NCBI GenBank assembly: GCA_027531255.1
Contig: JAPZRU010000001.1
Coordinates: 35,420-99,419 of the forward strand
Length of the DNA: 64,000 nucleotides
Reading direction: 5' to 3'
Origin: Steroidobacteraceae bacterium
GTDB taxonomy: Bacteria; Pseudomonadota; Gammaproteobacteria; Steroidobacterales; Steroidobacteraceae
Shown piece after piece: positions 43,857-52,706 of this stretch; position 1 is the first letter of the stretch; each line of letters opens with the position of its first letter. The notes under the pieces were generated by a model. The model was not told the DNA's origin and made no database searches. It was given only the letters and a program-made list of their open reading frames with translations. The position numbers and the translations under genes were made by a program.

Positions 43857-45488
43857 ATGGCCGAAGCCGCTGCCGCGCCGCCGCGCGGACTGCTCGAGAT
43901 CCCCGCGGTGAAGCAGCTGGTGCTGCTGGTGGCGCTCGCGGGTGCGATCGCCGCCGCGCTGTGGCTCGTGTTCTGGTCGCAGGGCGGCACGTATGCGCCC
44001 GTCTATTCCCAGCTCTCCGAGCGCGAGACGGCCCAGGTCGCCGACGCCCTCGCGGCGCTGGGCGTACCGTACAGACTGGGCCCGGACGGCGCGATCACGG
44101 TGCCCGAGGCGCAGGTGCGCGAGGCGCGCATGCGGCTCGCGGCGCAGGGCCTGCCCGAGTCCGACGCCCTCGGCGTCGAGTTGATCCAGAAGGAGTCGGG
44201 GTTCGGCACCAGCCAGTTCATGGAAGGGGCCCGCTACCAGCTGGCGATGGAGACGGAGCTGGCGCGCACGATCGTCAAGATGCAGGGCGTGCAGAGCGCA
44301 CGCGTGCACCTCGCGGTGCCGCGACAGTCCGCGTTCGTCCGCGACAAGCGGCAAGCCACCGCGTCCGTGATGCTCCAGCTCTTCCCGGGGCGCCGCCTTG
44401 AGCGCGGCCAGGTGCAGGCGATCGTCCACCTGGTCGCCTCGTCCGTGCCCGATCTCGAGGCCGGCGACGTGACGGTGGTCGACCACAACGGTTCGCTGCT
44501 GTCGGCGCCCGACGCCGGCGACCCGCTGGCAGCGTCCGCCAAGCAGCTCGAGTACACGCGAGCGATCGAGGACGGCTACGCGCGCCGCATCGAGAACCTG
44601 CTGGTGCCGCTGGTCGGCGCCGGCAGCGTGCGCGCCGGCGTGACGGCGGAAGTCGACTTCACGGTCGTCGAGCAGACCAGCGAGGATTTCGTCCCAGAGC
44701 AGCAGGTGGTTCGCAGCGAGCAGACGGCCTCCGACCAGCGGCTGGCGGGCGAAGCCGCGGTGGGCGTGCCGGGCGCGCTGTCCAACCAGCCCCCGCGTGC
44801 GGGCGGCCAGCCGACCGCCGGCGCACCTCCGGCGGGCGACGCCGCTCCGCCGCAGCCGGTAGCGACGACGCAGCGAGCCACGCGCAACTTCGAGATCGAC
44901 CGCACGGTCAGCCACGTCAAGCAGCCGACCGGCACCGTCCGCCGCCTGTTCGCGGCGGTCGTGATCGACCACAAGCGGGTCACCGGCGCCGACGGCAAGG
45001 TCACCCTGCAGCCGCTGGCCGCCGAGGAACTGGCGCGCTACGAGTCGCTGGTGCGCGAGGCGATCGGGTTCGACGAGGCGCGCGGCGATCGCGTCCAGGT
45101 GGTCAACGCCTCGTTCAGCGTGGACGCCGCACCCGCGGCGCTGCCGGCCGAGCCGTGGTACGCGAACCCGCTGTTCCGCCAGTACGCGCGCCAGGGCCTG
45201 ACGGCGCTGCTGGTCCTGATCGTGGCGCTGTTCGTGCTGCGCCCCATCATGAAGAGCCTGCTGGGCCCGCCGCCGCCGCCGCCGCCGCCGGCGCTGGCCA
45301 TGGTCGCCCAGGCCGCACCGGCGCCCGGCGAGCTCGAGCGCGACCGCGTGACGATATCGGCGCCCCAGGCGATGCCCGTCCTGCCCGGTTATGAGGAGCA
45401 CGTCGCCGTCGCCCGATCGGTCGCGACCGAGAATCCGAAGCGCGCCGCCCGGATCGTCAGGGAGTGGATGAACGACAATGGCAAGTGA
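43857..45488 (+). CDS. fliF: flagellar MS-ring protein FliF
   Basis: 543 residues with two membrane helices, about 20-45 (LVLLVALAGAIAAALWLVFW) and about 445-465 (LTALLVLIVALFVLRPIM). Ring-building motifs: APVYSQLSERETAQVADALAALGVPYRLG, ELARTIVKMQGVQSARVHLAVPRQS and FEIDRTVSHVKQPTGTVRRLFAAVVID. After the second helix a run of eight prolines precedes the FliG-binding tail (AARIVREWMNDNGK). Overlaps fliG by 11 bases. Confidence 0.96.
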   Translation: MAEAAAAPPRGLLEIPAVKQLVLLVALAGAIAAALWLVFWSQGGTYAPVYSQLSERETAQVADALAALGVPYRLGPDGAITVPEAQVREARMRLAAQGLPESDALGVELIQKESGFGTSQFMEGARYQLAMETELARTIVKMQGVQSARVHLAVPRQSAFVRDKRQATASVMLQLFPGRRLERGQVQAIVHLVASSVPDLEAGDVTVVDHNGSLLSAPDAGDPLAASAKQLEYTRAIEDGYARRIENLLVPLVGAGSVRAGVTAEVDFTVVEQTSEDFVPEQQVVRSEQTASDQRLAGEAAVGVPGALSNQPPRAGGQPTAGAPPAGDAAPPQPVATTQRATRNFEIDRTVSHVKQPTGTVRRLFAAVVIDHKRVTGADGKVTLQPLAAEELARYESLVREAIGFDEARGDRVQVVNASFSVDAAPAALPAEPWYANPLFRQYARQGLTALLVLIVALFVLRPIMKSLLGPPPPPPPPALAMVAQAAPAPGELERDRVTISAPQAMPVLPGYEEHVAVARSVATENPKRAARIVREWMNDNGK

Positions 45489-46482
45489 CAAGAGCGCCTT
45501 CCCAGGCATCGAGCGCGCCGCGATCCTGCTGCTCGCGCTCGGCGAGGACGAGGCCGCGACGGTCCTCAAGCATCTCGAGCCGCGCGAGGTGGATGCCCTC
45601 AGCGCGCAGATGACGCGCCTGGCCAACGTGCCCGCGGAGCGCGTCGGCACCGTCCTCGAGTCGTTCCGCGAGCGCGTGGAGAGCACCAGTCCCATCCCCG
45701 CCGACAGCGCCGAGTACGTGAAGAACGTGCTGACCAACCTGGTCGGCAAGCAGCGCGCGGAGCTGATGGTGGAGCGCACGCTGGACGGCGACTCCGTCGG
45801 CATCGAGGCGCTGCGCTGGATGGAGCCGCGCGTGATCATGCAGATCATCGGCGACGAGCACCCGCAGGTGATGGCCAGCGTGCTTTCGCAGATAGATGGC
45901 CGGATCGCCGCGAAGGTGCTGGCGATGCTGCCCGAGGAAATGGGCGGCGACGTGCTGATGCGGATCGCCGCGCTCGAGGAGTTGCCGCACGCGGCGCTGG
46001 CGGAGCTCGACCAGATCGTCGGCAAGCGCGCCGCGGCCGGCGCGCAGTCCACGGCCCGCAAGGTCGGCGGTCCGCGCACGGTGGCGGACATCATCAACGC
46101 GATGGATCGCGAGTCGAGCGACAAGGCGCTGGGCCAGCTCGAGGTGCACGACGTGGAGCTGCACCGCAAGGTCCGGGAGATGCTCTTCGTCTTCGAGGAC
46201 ATCGGCGAACTGGACGATCGAGCCATCCAGGCGATCCTCCGCGGGGTCGCCAGCGACGTCCTCGCGGTCGCGCTTCGCGGCGCGGAGCCGGCGATCAGCG
46301 AGAAGTTCTTCCGCAACATGTCGAAGCGCGCCGGCGAGATCATGAAGGAGGACATGGAGGCGCGCGGGCCCATCAAGCTCAGCGAGGTAGAGGCGGCGCA
46401 GAGCGAGGTGATCGCGGTGGCGCTGAAGCTGGCCGAGGAGGGGACGATCGTGCTGACCAACTCCTCGGACGAGTATGTCTAG
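45478..46482 (+). CDS. fliG: flagellar motor switch protein FliG
   Basis: 334 residues. N-terminal FliF-binding part (GIERAAILLLALGEDEAATVLKHLEPREVDALSAQM), middle armadillo domain (EHPQVMASVLSQIDGRIAAKVLAMLPEE, with the EHPQ motif), and C-terminal torque domain (FVFEDIGELDDRAIQAILRGV, RAGEIMKEDMEARGPIKLSEVEAAQ) with the charged residues that face the stator. Overlaps fliF and fliH. Confidence 0.97.
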   Translation: MASDKSAFPGIERAAILLLALGEDEAATVLKHLEPREVDALSAQMTRLANVPAERVGTVLESFRERVESTSPIPADSAEYVKNVLTNLVGKQRAELMVERTLDGDSVGIEALRWMEPRVIMQIIGDEHPQVMASVLSQIDGRIAAKVLAMLPEEMGGDVLMRIAALEELPHAALAELDQIVGKRAAAGAQSTARKVGGPRTVADIINAMDRESSDKALGQLEVHDVELHRKVREMLFVFEDIGELDDRAIQAILRGVASDVLAVALRGAEPAISEKFFRNMSKRAGEIMKEDMEARGPIKLSEVEAAQSEVIAVALKLAEEGTIVLTNSSDEYV

Positions 46483-47125
46483 GGTCATCGCCGCCGAGGA
46501 CGCGCCGGCCGCGCAGCCCTGGGGCCTCCCGGAGATCGACGCGGAAGCGCGTCGCACCACCGCCCGTTCCGGGGGTGGCGTCGTGACCGCCGGCATACTC
46601 GAGGACCTCCAGCAAGAGGCGTGGCGGGAGGCCTACGCGCAGGGTCTCGAGGAAGGGCGCGCGGCCGGGCGCGAGGAGGTCCGGCAGCAGGTGGAGCGTC
46701 TGGACCTGTTGTTCACCGACCTCGCGCGGCCGTTCCAGGCCCTGGACGAGGACGTGCAGCGCGAGCTCGTCGCGCTGGCCGTGGCGCTGGCAAGGCAGCT
46801 GCTGCGCCGCGAGCTCAAGCAGGACCCGACGCAGATCATAGGGATCGTGCGCGAGGCCATCGGCGAACTGCCGGTCGCCTCCCGCGACGTGCGCGTGCAG
46901 CTGCACCCCGAGGACGCCGCGATCGTCCGCGCTCACCTGGCTCCGGCGGAGCACGAGCGCGCGTGGCTGCTGGTCGAGGACCCGATGATGATGCGCGGCG
47001 GCTGCCAGGTACTGGCCAGCACTTCGCGCGTCGACGCCCGCCTCGAGTCGCGGCTGGGCGCGCTGCTGTCGGACATCATGGGCGGCGAGCGCGAGGCCGA
47101 CGCCCGCGGCGTGGATCCGCGATGA
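46475..47125 (+). CDS. fliH: flagellar export ATPase regulator FliH
   Basis: 216 residues. GILEDLQQEAWREAYAQGLEEGRAAGREEVRQQ contains the GxxxG-rich helix typical of FliH, and LDEDVQRELVALAVALARQLLRRELKQDPTQIIGIVREAIGEL is the conserved dimer/FliI-binding region. It holds the FliI ATPase at the export gate and C ring. Starts 8 bases inside fliG, ends 4 bases inside fliI. Confidence 0.92.
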   Translation: MSRVIAAEDAPAAQPWGLPEIDAEARRTTARSGGGVVTAGILEDLQQEAWREAYAQGLEEGRAAGREEVRQQVERLDLLFTDLARPFQALDEDVQRELVALAVALARQLLRRELKQDPTQIIGIVREAIGELPVASRDVRVQLHPEDAAIVRAHLAPAEHERAWLLVEDPMMMRGGCQVLASTSRVDARLESRLGALLSDIMGGEREADARGVDPR

Positions 47126-48495
47126 GCGCCACGCCGGAACTGCGCGCGCTGCACCGCGAGTGGACGGGGGCGCTGTCGAGCCTGCGGGACAGGGTCGGGC
47201 CGCTGCGGCCGCTTCAGGTCGAGGGCATGCTGTCGCGCATGGTCGGCATGACGCTGGAGGCGGTCGGCTGCGAGGCGGCCGTCGGCAGCCGCTGCATCGT
47301 CGAGGGCGCCGGCGGCCGGCCGATCGAAGCGGAGGTGGTCGGTTTCTGCGGCGAGAAGCTGTTCCTGATGCCGACCGGCGACATGCGCGGTCTCAAGCCC
47401 GGCGCACGGGTGCTGCCGTCGCCGACCGTGTCGGAGGTCCACGTCGGCGACGGCCTGCTCGGGCGGGTGCTCGACGGTACCGGGCGCCCGCTCGACGGTC
47501 TCGGCCCCCTGCACGACTGCCCGGACACCCAGCCGCTGATGGGCGCGCCGCTGAATCCGCTCAAGCGCTGGGCGATCCGCGAGCCGCTCGACGTCGGGAT
47601 CCGCTCGATCAACTCCCTCCTGCAGATCGGCCGCGGCCAGCGCGTCGGCCTGTTCGCCGGCTCCGGCGTGGGCAAGTCGGTCCTGCTGGGCATGATGACC
47701 CGCTTCACGGATGCGGACGTCGTGGTGGTCGGCCTGATCGGCGAGCGCGGGCGCGAGGTCCAGGAGTTCGTCGCGAATACGCTCGGCCCGGACGGCCTGA
47801 AGCGCGCCGTGGTCGTCGCGACGCCGGCGGACAACCCGCCGCTGATGCGGCTGCACGGGGCCTGGGTCGCGCACGCGATCGCCGAGCACTTCCGCGACCG
47901 TGGGCTCAAGGTGCTGCTACTGCTGGACTCCCTGACGCGCTTCGCGCAGGCGCAGCGCGAGATCGCGCTCGCGATCGGCGAGCCGCCCGCCACCAAGGGC
48001 TACCCGCCGTCGGTGTTCGCGCGCCTGCCCCAGATCGTCGAGCGGGCCGGCAACAGCGACTCGGGCCCCGGCTCGATCACCGCGTTCTATACCGTGCTGA
48101 CCGAGGGCGACGATCAGCAGGACCCGATCGCCGACGCCGCCCGCGCGATCCTCGACGGCCACATCGTGCTCTCCCGCTCGCTCGCCGAGTCGGGCCTGTA
48201 CCCGGCGATCGACGTCGAGCAGTCCATCTCGCGCGCGATGCACCTGATCGCCGACCGCGAGCAGATGGAGCACGCGGTCCGTTTCCGGCAGGTGTACTCC
48301 ACCTACCAGCAGAACCGCGACCTGATCGGCGTGGGTGCGTACCGGCGCGGCAGCGACCCGCGCATCGACCACGCGATAGACGCATGGCCACGCCTGCTCG
48401 ATTTCCTCCGGCAGGACATGTACGAGGCGGTGCCGCTGCAGGCCGCCCGCGAGCAGCTTCGCGCCCTCGTGGGCGCCGCGCCGCGCGGGACTTGA
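47122..48495 (+). CDS. fliI: flagellum-specific export ATPase FliI
   Basis: 457 residues. F1-beta-like ATPase energising type III export. Walker A GLFAGSGVGKSVLLGMM, GLIGERGREVQEFV, Walker B KVLLLLDSLTRFAQAQREIALAIGEPP and GYPPSVFARLPQIVERAGN are complete. ATG at 47122 overlaps the fliH stop. The N-terminal FliH-binding segment (ELRALHREWTGALSSL) is present. Confidence 0.97.
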   Translation: MSATPELRALHREWTGALSSLRDRVGPLRPLQVEGMLSRMVGMTLEAVGCEAAVGSRCIVEGAGGRPIEAEVVGFCGEKLFLMPTGDMRGLKPGARVLPSPTVSEVHVGDGLLGRVLDGTGRPLDGLGPLHDCPDTQPLMGAPLNPLKRWAIREPLDVGIRSINSLLQIGRGQRVGLFAGSGVGKSVLLGMMTRFTDADVVVVGLIGERGREVQEFVANTLGPDGLKRAVVVATPADNPPLMRLHGAWVAHAIAEHFRDRGLKVLLLLDSLTRFAQAQREIALAIGEPPATKGYPPSVFARLPQIVERAGNSDSGPGSITAFYTVLTEGDDQQDPIADAARAILDGHIVLSRSLAESGLYPAIDVEQSISRAMHLIADREQMEHAVRFRQVYSTYQQNRDLIGVGAYRRGSDPRIDHAIDAWPRLLDFLRQDMYEAVPLQAAREQLRALVGAAPRGT

Positions 48496-48524
48496 GGTCG
48501 CGGCGCCGTGGAACGGGGTGAACG

Positions 48525-48959
48525 ATGACGCGCTCGGAGCGAATGCAGCCGATCAAGACGCTCGCCGACACCCGCGAGCGCGAGGCGGGCGACGCGGTGG
48601 CGAGCGCCCGCAGGCTGCTCGGCGAGCGCGAGCAGCAGCTCGAACAGCTGCGCGGCTACCGGGCGGAGTACGCCGCCCGCGCGGCCCGGGAAGGCGCCGC
48701 GGACGCGGTCCGCCTGGCGAACTACCACGCGTTCCTGGCGCGACTCGCCGCCGCGGTCCGCCAGCAGCAGGAACTCGTCGACGCAGCCCGGCAGGACCTC
48801 GAGCGCCGGATCGCCGAATGGCAGGAGCGGCGTGTCGAGGCGCTCTCGCTCGCCAAGGCAGTGGACCGTCTCGCGACCGCGGAGCGGCGGGTCGCCGACC
48901 GCCGGGAGCAGCAGGAGAGCGACGAGCGCGCGCTGCGCGCCCGGCGACCGCCGGGCTGA
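48525..48959 (+). CDS. fliJ: flagellar export protein FliJ
   Basis: 144 residues, one long antiparallel coiled coil (LADTREREAGDAVASARRLLGEREQQLEQLRGYRAEY, then FLARLAAAVRQQQELVDAARQDLERRIAEWQERRVEALSLAKAVDRL). The Y-R-x-E-Y motif and E-W-x-x-x-R match FliJ. It sits centrally in the FliI ring, like the gamma subunit of F1. A sigma54 promoter follows directly. Confidence 0.93.
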   Translation: MTRSERMQPIKTLADTREREAGDAVASARRLLGEREQQLEQLRGYRAEYAARAAREGAADAVRLANYHAFLARLAAAVRQQQELVDAARQDLERRIAEWQERRVEALSLAKAVDRLATAERRVADRREQQESDERALRARRPPG

Positions 48960-48962
48960 CGC

Positions 48963-48978
48963 TGGCACGACGATTGCA
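48963..48978 (+). promoter_or_regulatory. sigma54 promoter of fliK
   Basis: TGGCACGACGATTGCA is a full match to TGGCACG-N4-TTGCW with GG-N10-GC, starting four bases after the fliJ stop. The predicted start point, near 48988, is only about 3 bases before the fliK ATG. Confidence 0.85.
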
Positions 48979-48990
48979 GGTCCCGGGGAC

Positions 48991-50145
48991 ATGAACAACC
49001 TACTCGCGATCGGGGCGGCCCCCGAGGTCGCCACCACGCGCGCGCCGCCCGCGTCAGGCAAGTCGGCGAGCTTCGAGGCGGCGCTCGCGGACGAGATGGA
49101 GGCCGGTGCGACGGTGTCCGCGCCGGAGACTGCGGTCGCGGCCGACGGCGCGGCAGACGACCGCCCGGACGAGGACGGCGAGCAAGCGCCCGCCGGCGGC
49201 AATCCCTTGCCGCCCTGGCTGCCCGCGCCGCCACCGGTCGAGGCGTCGCTGCCGGTCGCTGGGGGCACGGGCGCCGCGTCGCGTCCCGCGCCAGCGCCGG
49301 TCGACCTCGCGGACGTCCTCGCCACGCCGGGCGGCCTGCTACCCGGCGCGCCGCCATCGGCCGAGTTCGCGTCCGGCGCCGACCGGCCGTTGCCCGTGGC
49401 GTCCGGTGCGGCGGTGCCGGTGGCCGCCCTGCCCGGTGCCGCGGCGGTGCCGGTGGTCGCGGCCGACGGGACCGTCGCGCCGGCAAGCGCCGGAGCGTAC
49501 GGTCTCGCCTCGTCGTGGTCGGGCGCCCTCGAACGCGGCGTCGCGGGCGCTTACGCAGCGGCACTCGCCGGGCCGCTGCCAGCCCCCGCGCCGGATCCGG
49601 GGGCTTCGGCCGCAGTCCTAGAGATGCTCGTGCCGCCGGCCGCGGCGCCCGCGCCCGCGGTCCAGGCGCCGTCGCCCGCGCCCGCGCCCGCCGCGGCGCT
49701 GCTCGCGCCGCTCGCGAACCCGGTCGGCGCACCCGAGTGGGACCTCCAACTCGGCGATCGCATCGGCGTGATGGTCGACCGGGGACTGACCAGCGCCCAG
49801 CTCAAGCTGTCGCCCGCGCACCTCGGGCCGCTCGAGATCCGCATCCGGTTGGCCGAGGATCAGGCCGAAGTCTGGTTCGGCACGCACAGCCACGCCACGC
49901 GCGAGGCGCTCGAGGCCGCCGCGCCGCGGCTCCGCGACATGCTCGGCGCACAGGGTTATGCGAACGTCGGCGTCAGCGTGGATCTGCAGCAGCAGTCCTT
50001 CCGCGACCCGCGCGGCGGTGCCCGCTACGCGCCCGACTACGCGCCGCTCGTCGGGCCGCCGTCCGACGAGCCCGCACCCGGCGTCGGCGTGGCCGGTGCC
50101 GCGCGGCCGGTGGCAGGCCGCGCGGGCATCGACGCCTACGCCTGA
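48991..50145 (+). CDS. fliK: flagellar hook-length control protein FliK
   Basis: 384 residues from ATG at 48991. Residues 1-250 are Ala/Pro/Gly-rich and disordered, forming the secreted molecular ruler. The conserved C-terminal substrate-switch domain is residues about 255-345: GDRIGVMVDRGLTSAQLKLSPAHLGPLEIRI, EVWFGTHSHATREALEAAAPRLRDMLGAQG. It interacts with FlhB to switch export from hook to filament. A strong hairpin follows. If transcribed only from its own sigma54 site it would have almost no leader. Confidence 0.93.
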   Translation: MNNLLAIGAAPEVATTRAPPASGKSASFEAALADEMEAGATVSAPETAVAADGAADDRPDEDGEQAPAGGNPLPPWLPAPPPVEASLPVAGGTGAASRPAPAPVDLADVLATPGGLLPGAPPSAEFASGADRPLPVASGAAVPVAALPGAAAVPVVAADGTVAPASAGAYGLASSWSGALERGVAGAYAAALAGPLPAPAPDPGASAAVLEMLVPPAAAPAPAVQAPSPAPAPAAALLAPLANPVGAPEWDLQLGDRIGVMVDRGLTSAQLKLSPAHLGPLEIRIRLAEDQAEVWFGTHSHATREALEAAAPRLRDMLGAQGYANVGVSVDLQQQSFRDPRGGARYAPDYAPLVGPPSDEPAPGVGVAGAARPVAGRAGIDAYA

Positions 50146-50154
50146 ACGGCGCCG

Positions 50155-50187
50155 GCGGCCCGCCGGGGGGAGCCGCTGGCGGGCCGC
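50155..50187 (+). terminator. hairpin after fliK
   Basis: GCGGCCCGCC (50155-50164) and GGCGGGCCGC (50178-50187) form a perfect 10-base stem 9 bases after the fliK stop. No T-run. It marks a likely operon boundary before the fliL promoter. Confidence 0.55.
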
Positions 50188-50305
50188 GAGCCCTGCGCCA
50201 GAAATCCGGCGCGCACCGTGCCGCGGTCGCCCGAGGGCAGTCAAGCGCTTGGCGCCTGAGCGCTCGAGAATTCATAAGTATCTGATATTTATAATCTCTA
50301 TCGCA

Positions 50306-50321
50306 TGGCACGATAGTTGCT
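50306..50321 (+). promoter_or_regulatory. sigma54 promoter of fliLMNOPQR-flhBA
   Basis: TGGCACGATAGTTGCT is a full consensus match with GG-N10-GC. Predicted start near 50331, 24 bases before the fliL ATG. An AT-rich patch (50268-50300) lies immediately upstream, unusual in this GC-rich DNA and suited to bending. Confidence 0.9.
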
Positions 50322-50354
50322 GAATGGCTCCCGGGCAGTCACGCGGAGCGAGCC

Positions 50355-50903
50355 ATGGCACAGGGGGAAGAGAAGCCGGAGAAGTCACGGGGCGGCGGCT
50401 CCAGCAAGGTCGGCGGCCTGCTGGTGAACGCGATCGGCATCTTCGCGCTCACGCTGGGCGCGGTGGTGGCCGGCGGCTTCGTCAACGAGCGTTTGCACCC
50501 CCGGCAGCAGTTCGCGGTGGACGCGGACGGCAAGCTCGTCCTCAAGAACCCCGTGCCCGAAGCCGAGGAGCCGGCCGAGCAGAAGCCGGCCGTGTACTTC
50601 GCGTTCGAGCCGCCGCTGATCGTCAACTTCGACGATCCCGACGCGGTGCGCTTCCTGCAACTGCAGATCGAGGTGCTCGCGCGCGACCCGGCGGTGATCG
50701 AGTCCGTGAAGCTGCACTCGCCGGTCATCCGCAACAACCTGCTGATGCTGATCAACGGCCGCGACCACCAGACGCTGATGACCCGCGAGGGCAAGGACGC
50801 GCTCCGTAAGGAGGCCCTCGCCGAGGTGCAGAAGATCCTCAAGAAGGAGACGGGCCAGCCAGGGATCGAGGACCTGTTCTTCACCAGCTTCGTGATGCAG
50901 TGA
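50355..50903 (+). CDS. fliL: flagellar basal-body protein FliL
   Basis: 182 residues with a single membrane helix (about 24-46, LLVNAIGIFALTLGAVVAGGFV). The periplasmic domain has VYFAFEPPLIVNFDD, RFLQLQIEVLARDPAVIESVKLHSPVIRNNLLMLI and the C-terminal IEDLFFTSFVMQ, typical of FliL. FliL rings surround stators and support torque. First gene of the fliL operon. Confidence 0.94.
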   Translation: MAQGEEKPEKSRGGGSSKVGGLLVNAIGIFALTLGAVVAGGFVNERLHPRQQFAVDADGKLVLKNPVPEAEEPAEQKPAVYFAFEPPLIVNFDDPDAVRFLQLQIEVLARDPAVIESVKLHSPVIRNNLLMLINGRDHQTLMTREGKDALRKEALAEVQKILKKETGQPGIEDLFFTSFVMQ

Positions 50904-50912
50904 GCGGACGCC

Positions 50913-51878
50913 GTGAGCACCGAGGGCAGTGACGTCGCGCAGCCGGTGATCTCCGACGAGGAGGCGGCGGCGCTGCTGGACGATGGCGACGCGGCGAAGG
51001 GCGGCGTCAAGCCGTACGACCTCGCCGGCTCCATCCGCATCACGCGCGGGCGCCTGCCCGCCCTCGAGATGATCCACGAGTCCTTCGCGCGCAGCTTCCG
51101 GATCGTGCTGTTCACCCTGCTGCAGCGCGACGTTCAGCTCACCTTCGGCGGCGTGCGGCCGCAGAAGTCGGTGGACTTCCTCGCCACGGTGCGCGCGCCG
51201 GCGAGCCTGACGGTGGCGAAGCTGAGCCCGCTGCCCGGCAACGTGCTGTTCGTGTTCGACCCGCGGCTCATCTTCCAGATGGTGGACGCGTACTTCGGCG
51301 GTCCGGGAAAGGCCACCGAGCGGAGCGAGGACAGCGGGCTCACGCCGACCGAGGTGCGCTTCGTGCAAAGGGTGCTGCGGCAGGCGGCGGAGGACCTCAC
51401 GCAGGCGTGGGCCCCCGTGGCCCAGGTCCAGGTGGAACTGGTCAAGCACGAGTCCAACCCGCTGTTCGCGAGCGTCGCCGCGCCGACCGACAGCGTGCTG
51501 GTCAGCCGCTTCCACGTCGACATGCCCTCGGGCGGCGGCACGCTCGATCTGGTGATTCCGGCCGCGACCATCGAGCCGGTGCGCGAGGTGCTGACGGCCG
51601 GCATCGCCGCGAATACCGGTGGCAGCGAGACCTGGGGGCCGGCACTCCACGCGCACCTGGCCCACACGCTGCTCGAGCTGCGCGCGGTGCTGACCGAGTC
51701 CGAACTCTCCATCGGCGACCTGCTGCGCCTCAGGCCCGGCGACGTGATCCCGATCGATCCACCGGGCGACGTGGTGCTGTACGCGGCCGACACGCCGCTG
51801 CTGAACGGCCGGATCGGCCTCTCGCGAGGCCGCAACGCCCTGAAGGTCGCCGGCCCCGCGGTTCGCCCCGGCGCCTGA
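50913..51878 (+). CDS. fliM: flagellar motor switch protein FliM
   Basis: 321 residues from GTG at 50913. The N-terminal CheY-binding peptide normally contains LSQxEIDALL; here it is QPVISDEEAAALLDDG, a recognisable but diverged version. The middle domain (GRLPALEMIHESFARSFRIVLFTLLQRDVQLTFGGV, DPRLIFQMVDAYFGG, LTPTEVRFVQRVLRQAAEDLTQAW) and the SpoA C-terminus (TESELSIGDLLRLRPGDVIPID) are well conserved. Forms most of the C ring. Confidence 0.95.
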   Translation: MSTEGSDVAQPVISDEEAAALLDDGDAAKGGVKPYDLAGSIRITRGRLPALEMIHESFARSFRIVLFTLLQRDVQLTFGGVRPQKSVDFLATVRAPASLTVAKLSPLPGNVLFVFDPRLIFQMVDAYFGGPGKATERSEDSGLTPTEVRFVQRVLRQAAEDLTQAWAPVAQVQVELVKHESNPLFASVAAPTDSVLVSRFHVDMPSGGGTLDLVIPAATIEPVREVLTAGIAANTGGSETWGPALHAHLAHTLLELRAVLTESELSIGDLLRLRPGDVIPIDPPGDVVLYAADTPLLNGRIGLSRGRNALKVAGPAVRPGA

Positions 51879-51915
51879 GCCAGACGCTGCCCGCTCGAGT
51901 CCAGAGGAGCCCTCC

Positions 51916-52266
51916 ATGAGCACCCCGAATCCCCCCGGCGCATCGCCCGGCTACTCACGCGCCCAGTTCGGCGACCTCAAGGCCGACGGCGCGCCCGCGG
52001 GCACCGAGGTCAGCCTCGAGCTGATCTACGAAGTGGCCGTGACGGTCGCCCTCGAGGTGGGCCGCACCCGCATCTCGGTCCGCGACCTCCTGCAGCTCTC
52101 GCAGGGCTCGATCCTCGAGCTGGACCGGCTCGCGGGCGAGCCGCTCGACGTGCTGGTCAACGGCGTGCGGATCGCGCGCGGCGAGGTCGTGGTCGTCAAC
52201 GACAAGTTCGGCATCCGTCTGATCGAGATCGTCAGTCCGTCCGAGCGGATGGAGCGCGTGAAGTGA
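51916..52266 (+). CDS. fliN: flagellar motor switch protein FliN
   Basis: 116 residues. SpoA domain: LELIYEVAVTVALEVGRTRISVRDLLQLSQGSILELDRLAGEPLDVLVNGVRIARGEVVVVNDKFGIRLIEIVS, essentially the FliN consensus. Base of the C ring, also docks FliH. GAGGAG lies 9 bases upstream. Its stop overlaps the fliO GTG. Confidence 0.97.
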   Translation: MSTPNPPGASPGYSRAQFGDLKADGAPAGTEVSLELIYEVAVTVALEVGRTRISVRDLLQLSQGSILELDRLAGEPLDVLVNGVRIARGEVVVVNDKFGIRLIEIVSPSERMERVK

Positions 52267-52706
52267 CGCGGCGCGCGGCCTCGCTGGCACCCGGCATCGC
52301 CGCGGCGCTGTGCGCCCCGGCCGGCGCAGCGCTCGCGCAGGCGGCGCCGGCACCGGCAGCCGCGCCCGATCCCGTCGGCGGCCTGCTGCAGGTGCTGCTC
52401 AGCCTCGGCTTCATCCTGGCGGTGATCGTCGGTCTGGCGTGGCTCGCGACGCGCCTGCGCCTCACGCCGCGCGCGGCGTCGAGCGCGCTCAGGGTGCTTG
52501 CCGACGTCCCCGTGGGCCCGAAGGAGCGCGTGGTGCTGCTGAAGGTCGGCGATTCGCAGGCGCTGGTCGGCGTCGGCGCCGATGGCGTGCGCGCGCTCCG
52601 GCTGCTGGAGCGCCAGGTCGAGCTGCCGGCGGATGCCGGCGGGCCGAATGCCTTCGCCGAGCGCCTGAAGTCGCTGATGGGCGGCGGCACGGGAGCGAAT
52701 CCGTGA
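52263..52706 (+). CDS. fliO: flagellar biosynthesis protein FliO
   Basis: 147 residues from GTG at 52263. A hydrophobic N-terminus (about 8-27) and a membrane helix (about 42-64, GGLLQVLLSLGFILAVIVGLAWLA) precede a small cytoplasmic domain with LRVLADVPVGPKERVVLLKVGDSQALVGVGADGV, the FliO signature. Scaffold for FliP ring assembly. GTGA overlaps on both sides. Confidence 0.92.
   Translation: MTRRAASLAPGIAAALCAPAGAALAQAAPAPAAAPDPVGGLLQVLLSLGFILAVIVGLAWLATRLRLTPRAASSALRVLADVPVGPKERVVLLKVGDSQALVGVGADGVRALRLLERQVELPADAGGPNAFAERLKSLMGGGTGANP

Noticed and set aside
43644..46460. 938-codon minus-strand open frame across fliE-fliF-fliG
   Set aside because: Shadow of three well-conserved flagellar genes; low-complexity Ser/Arg composition and no recognisable domain.
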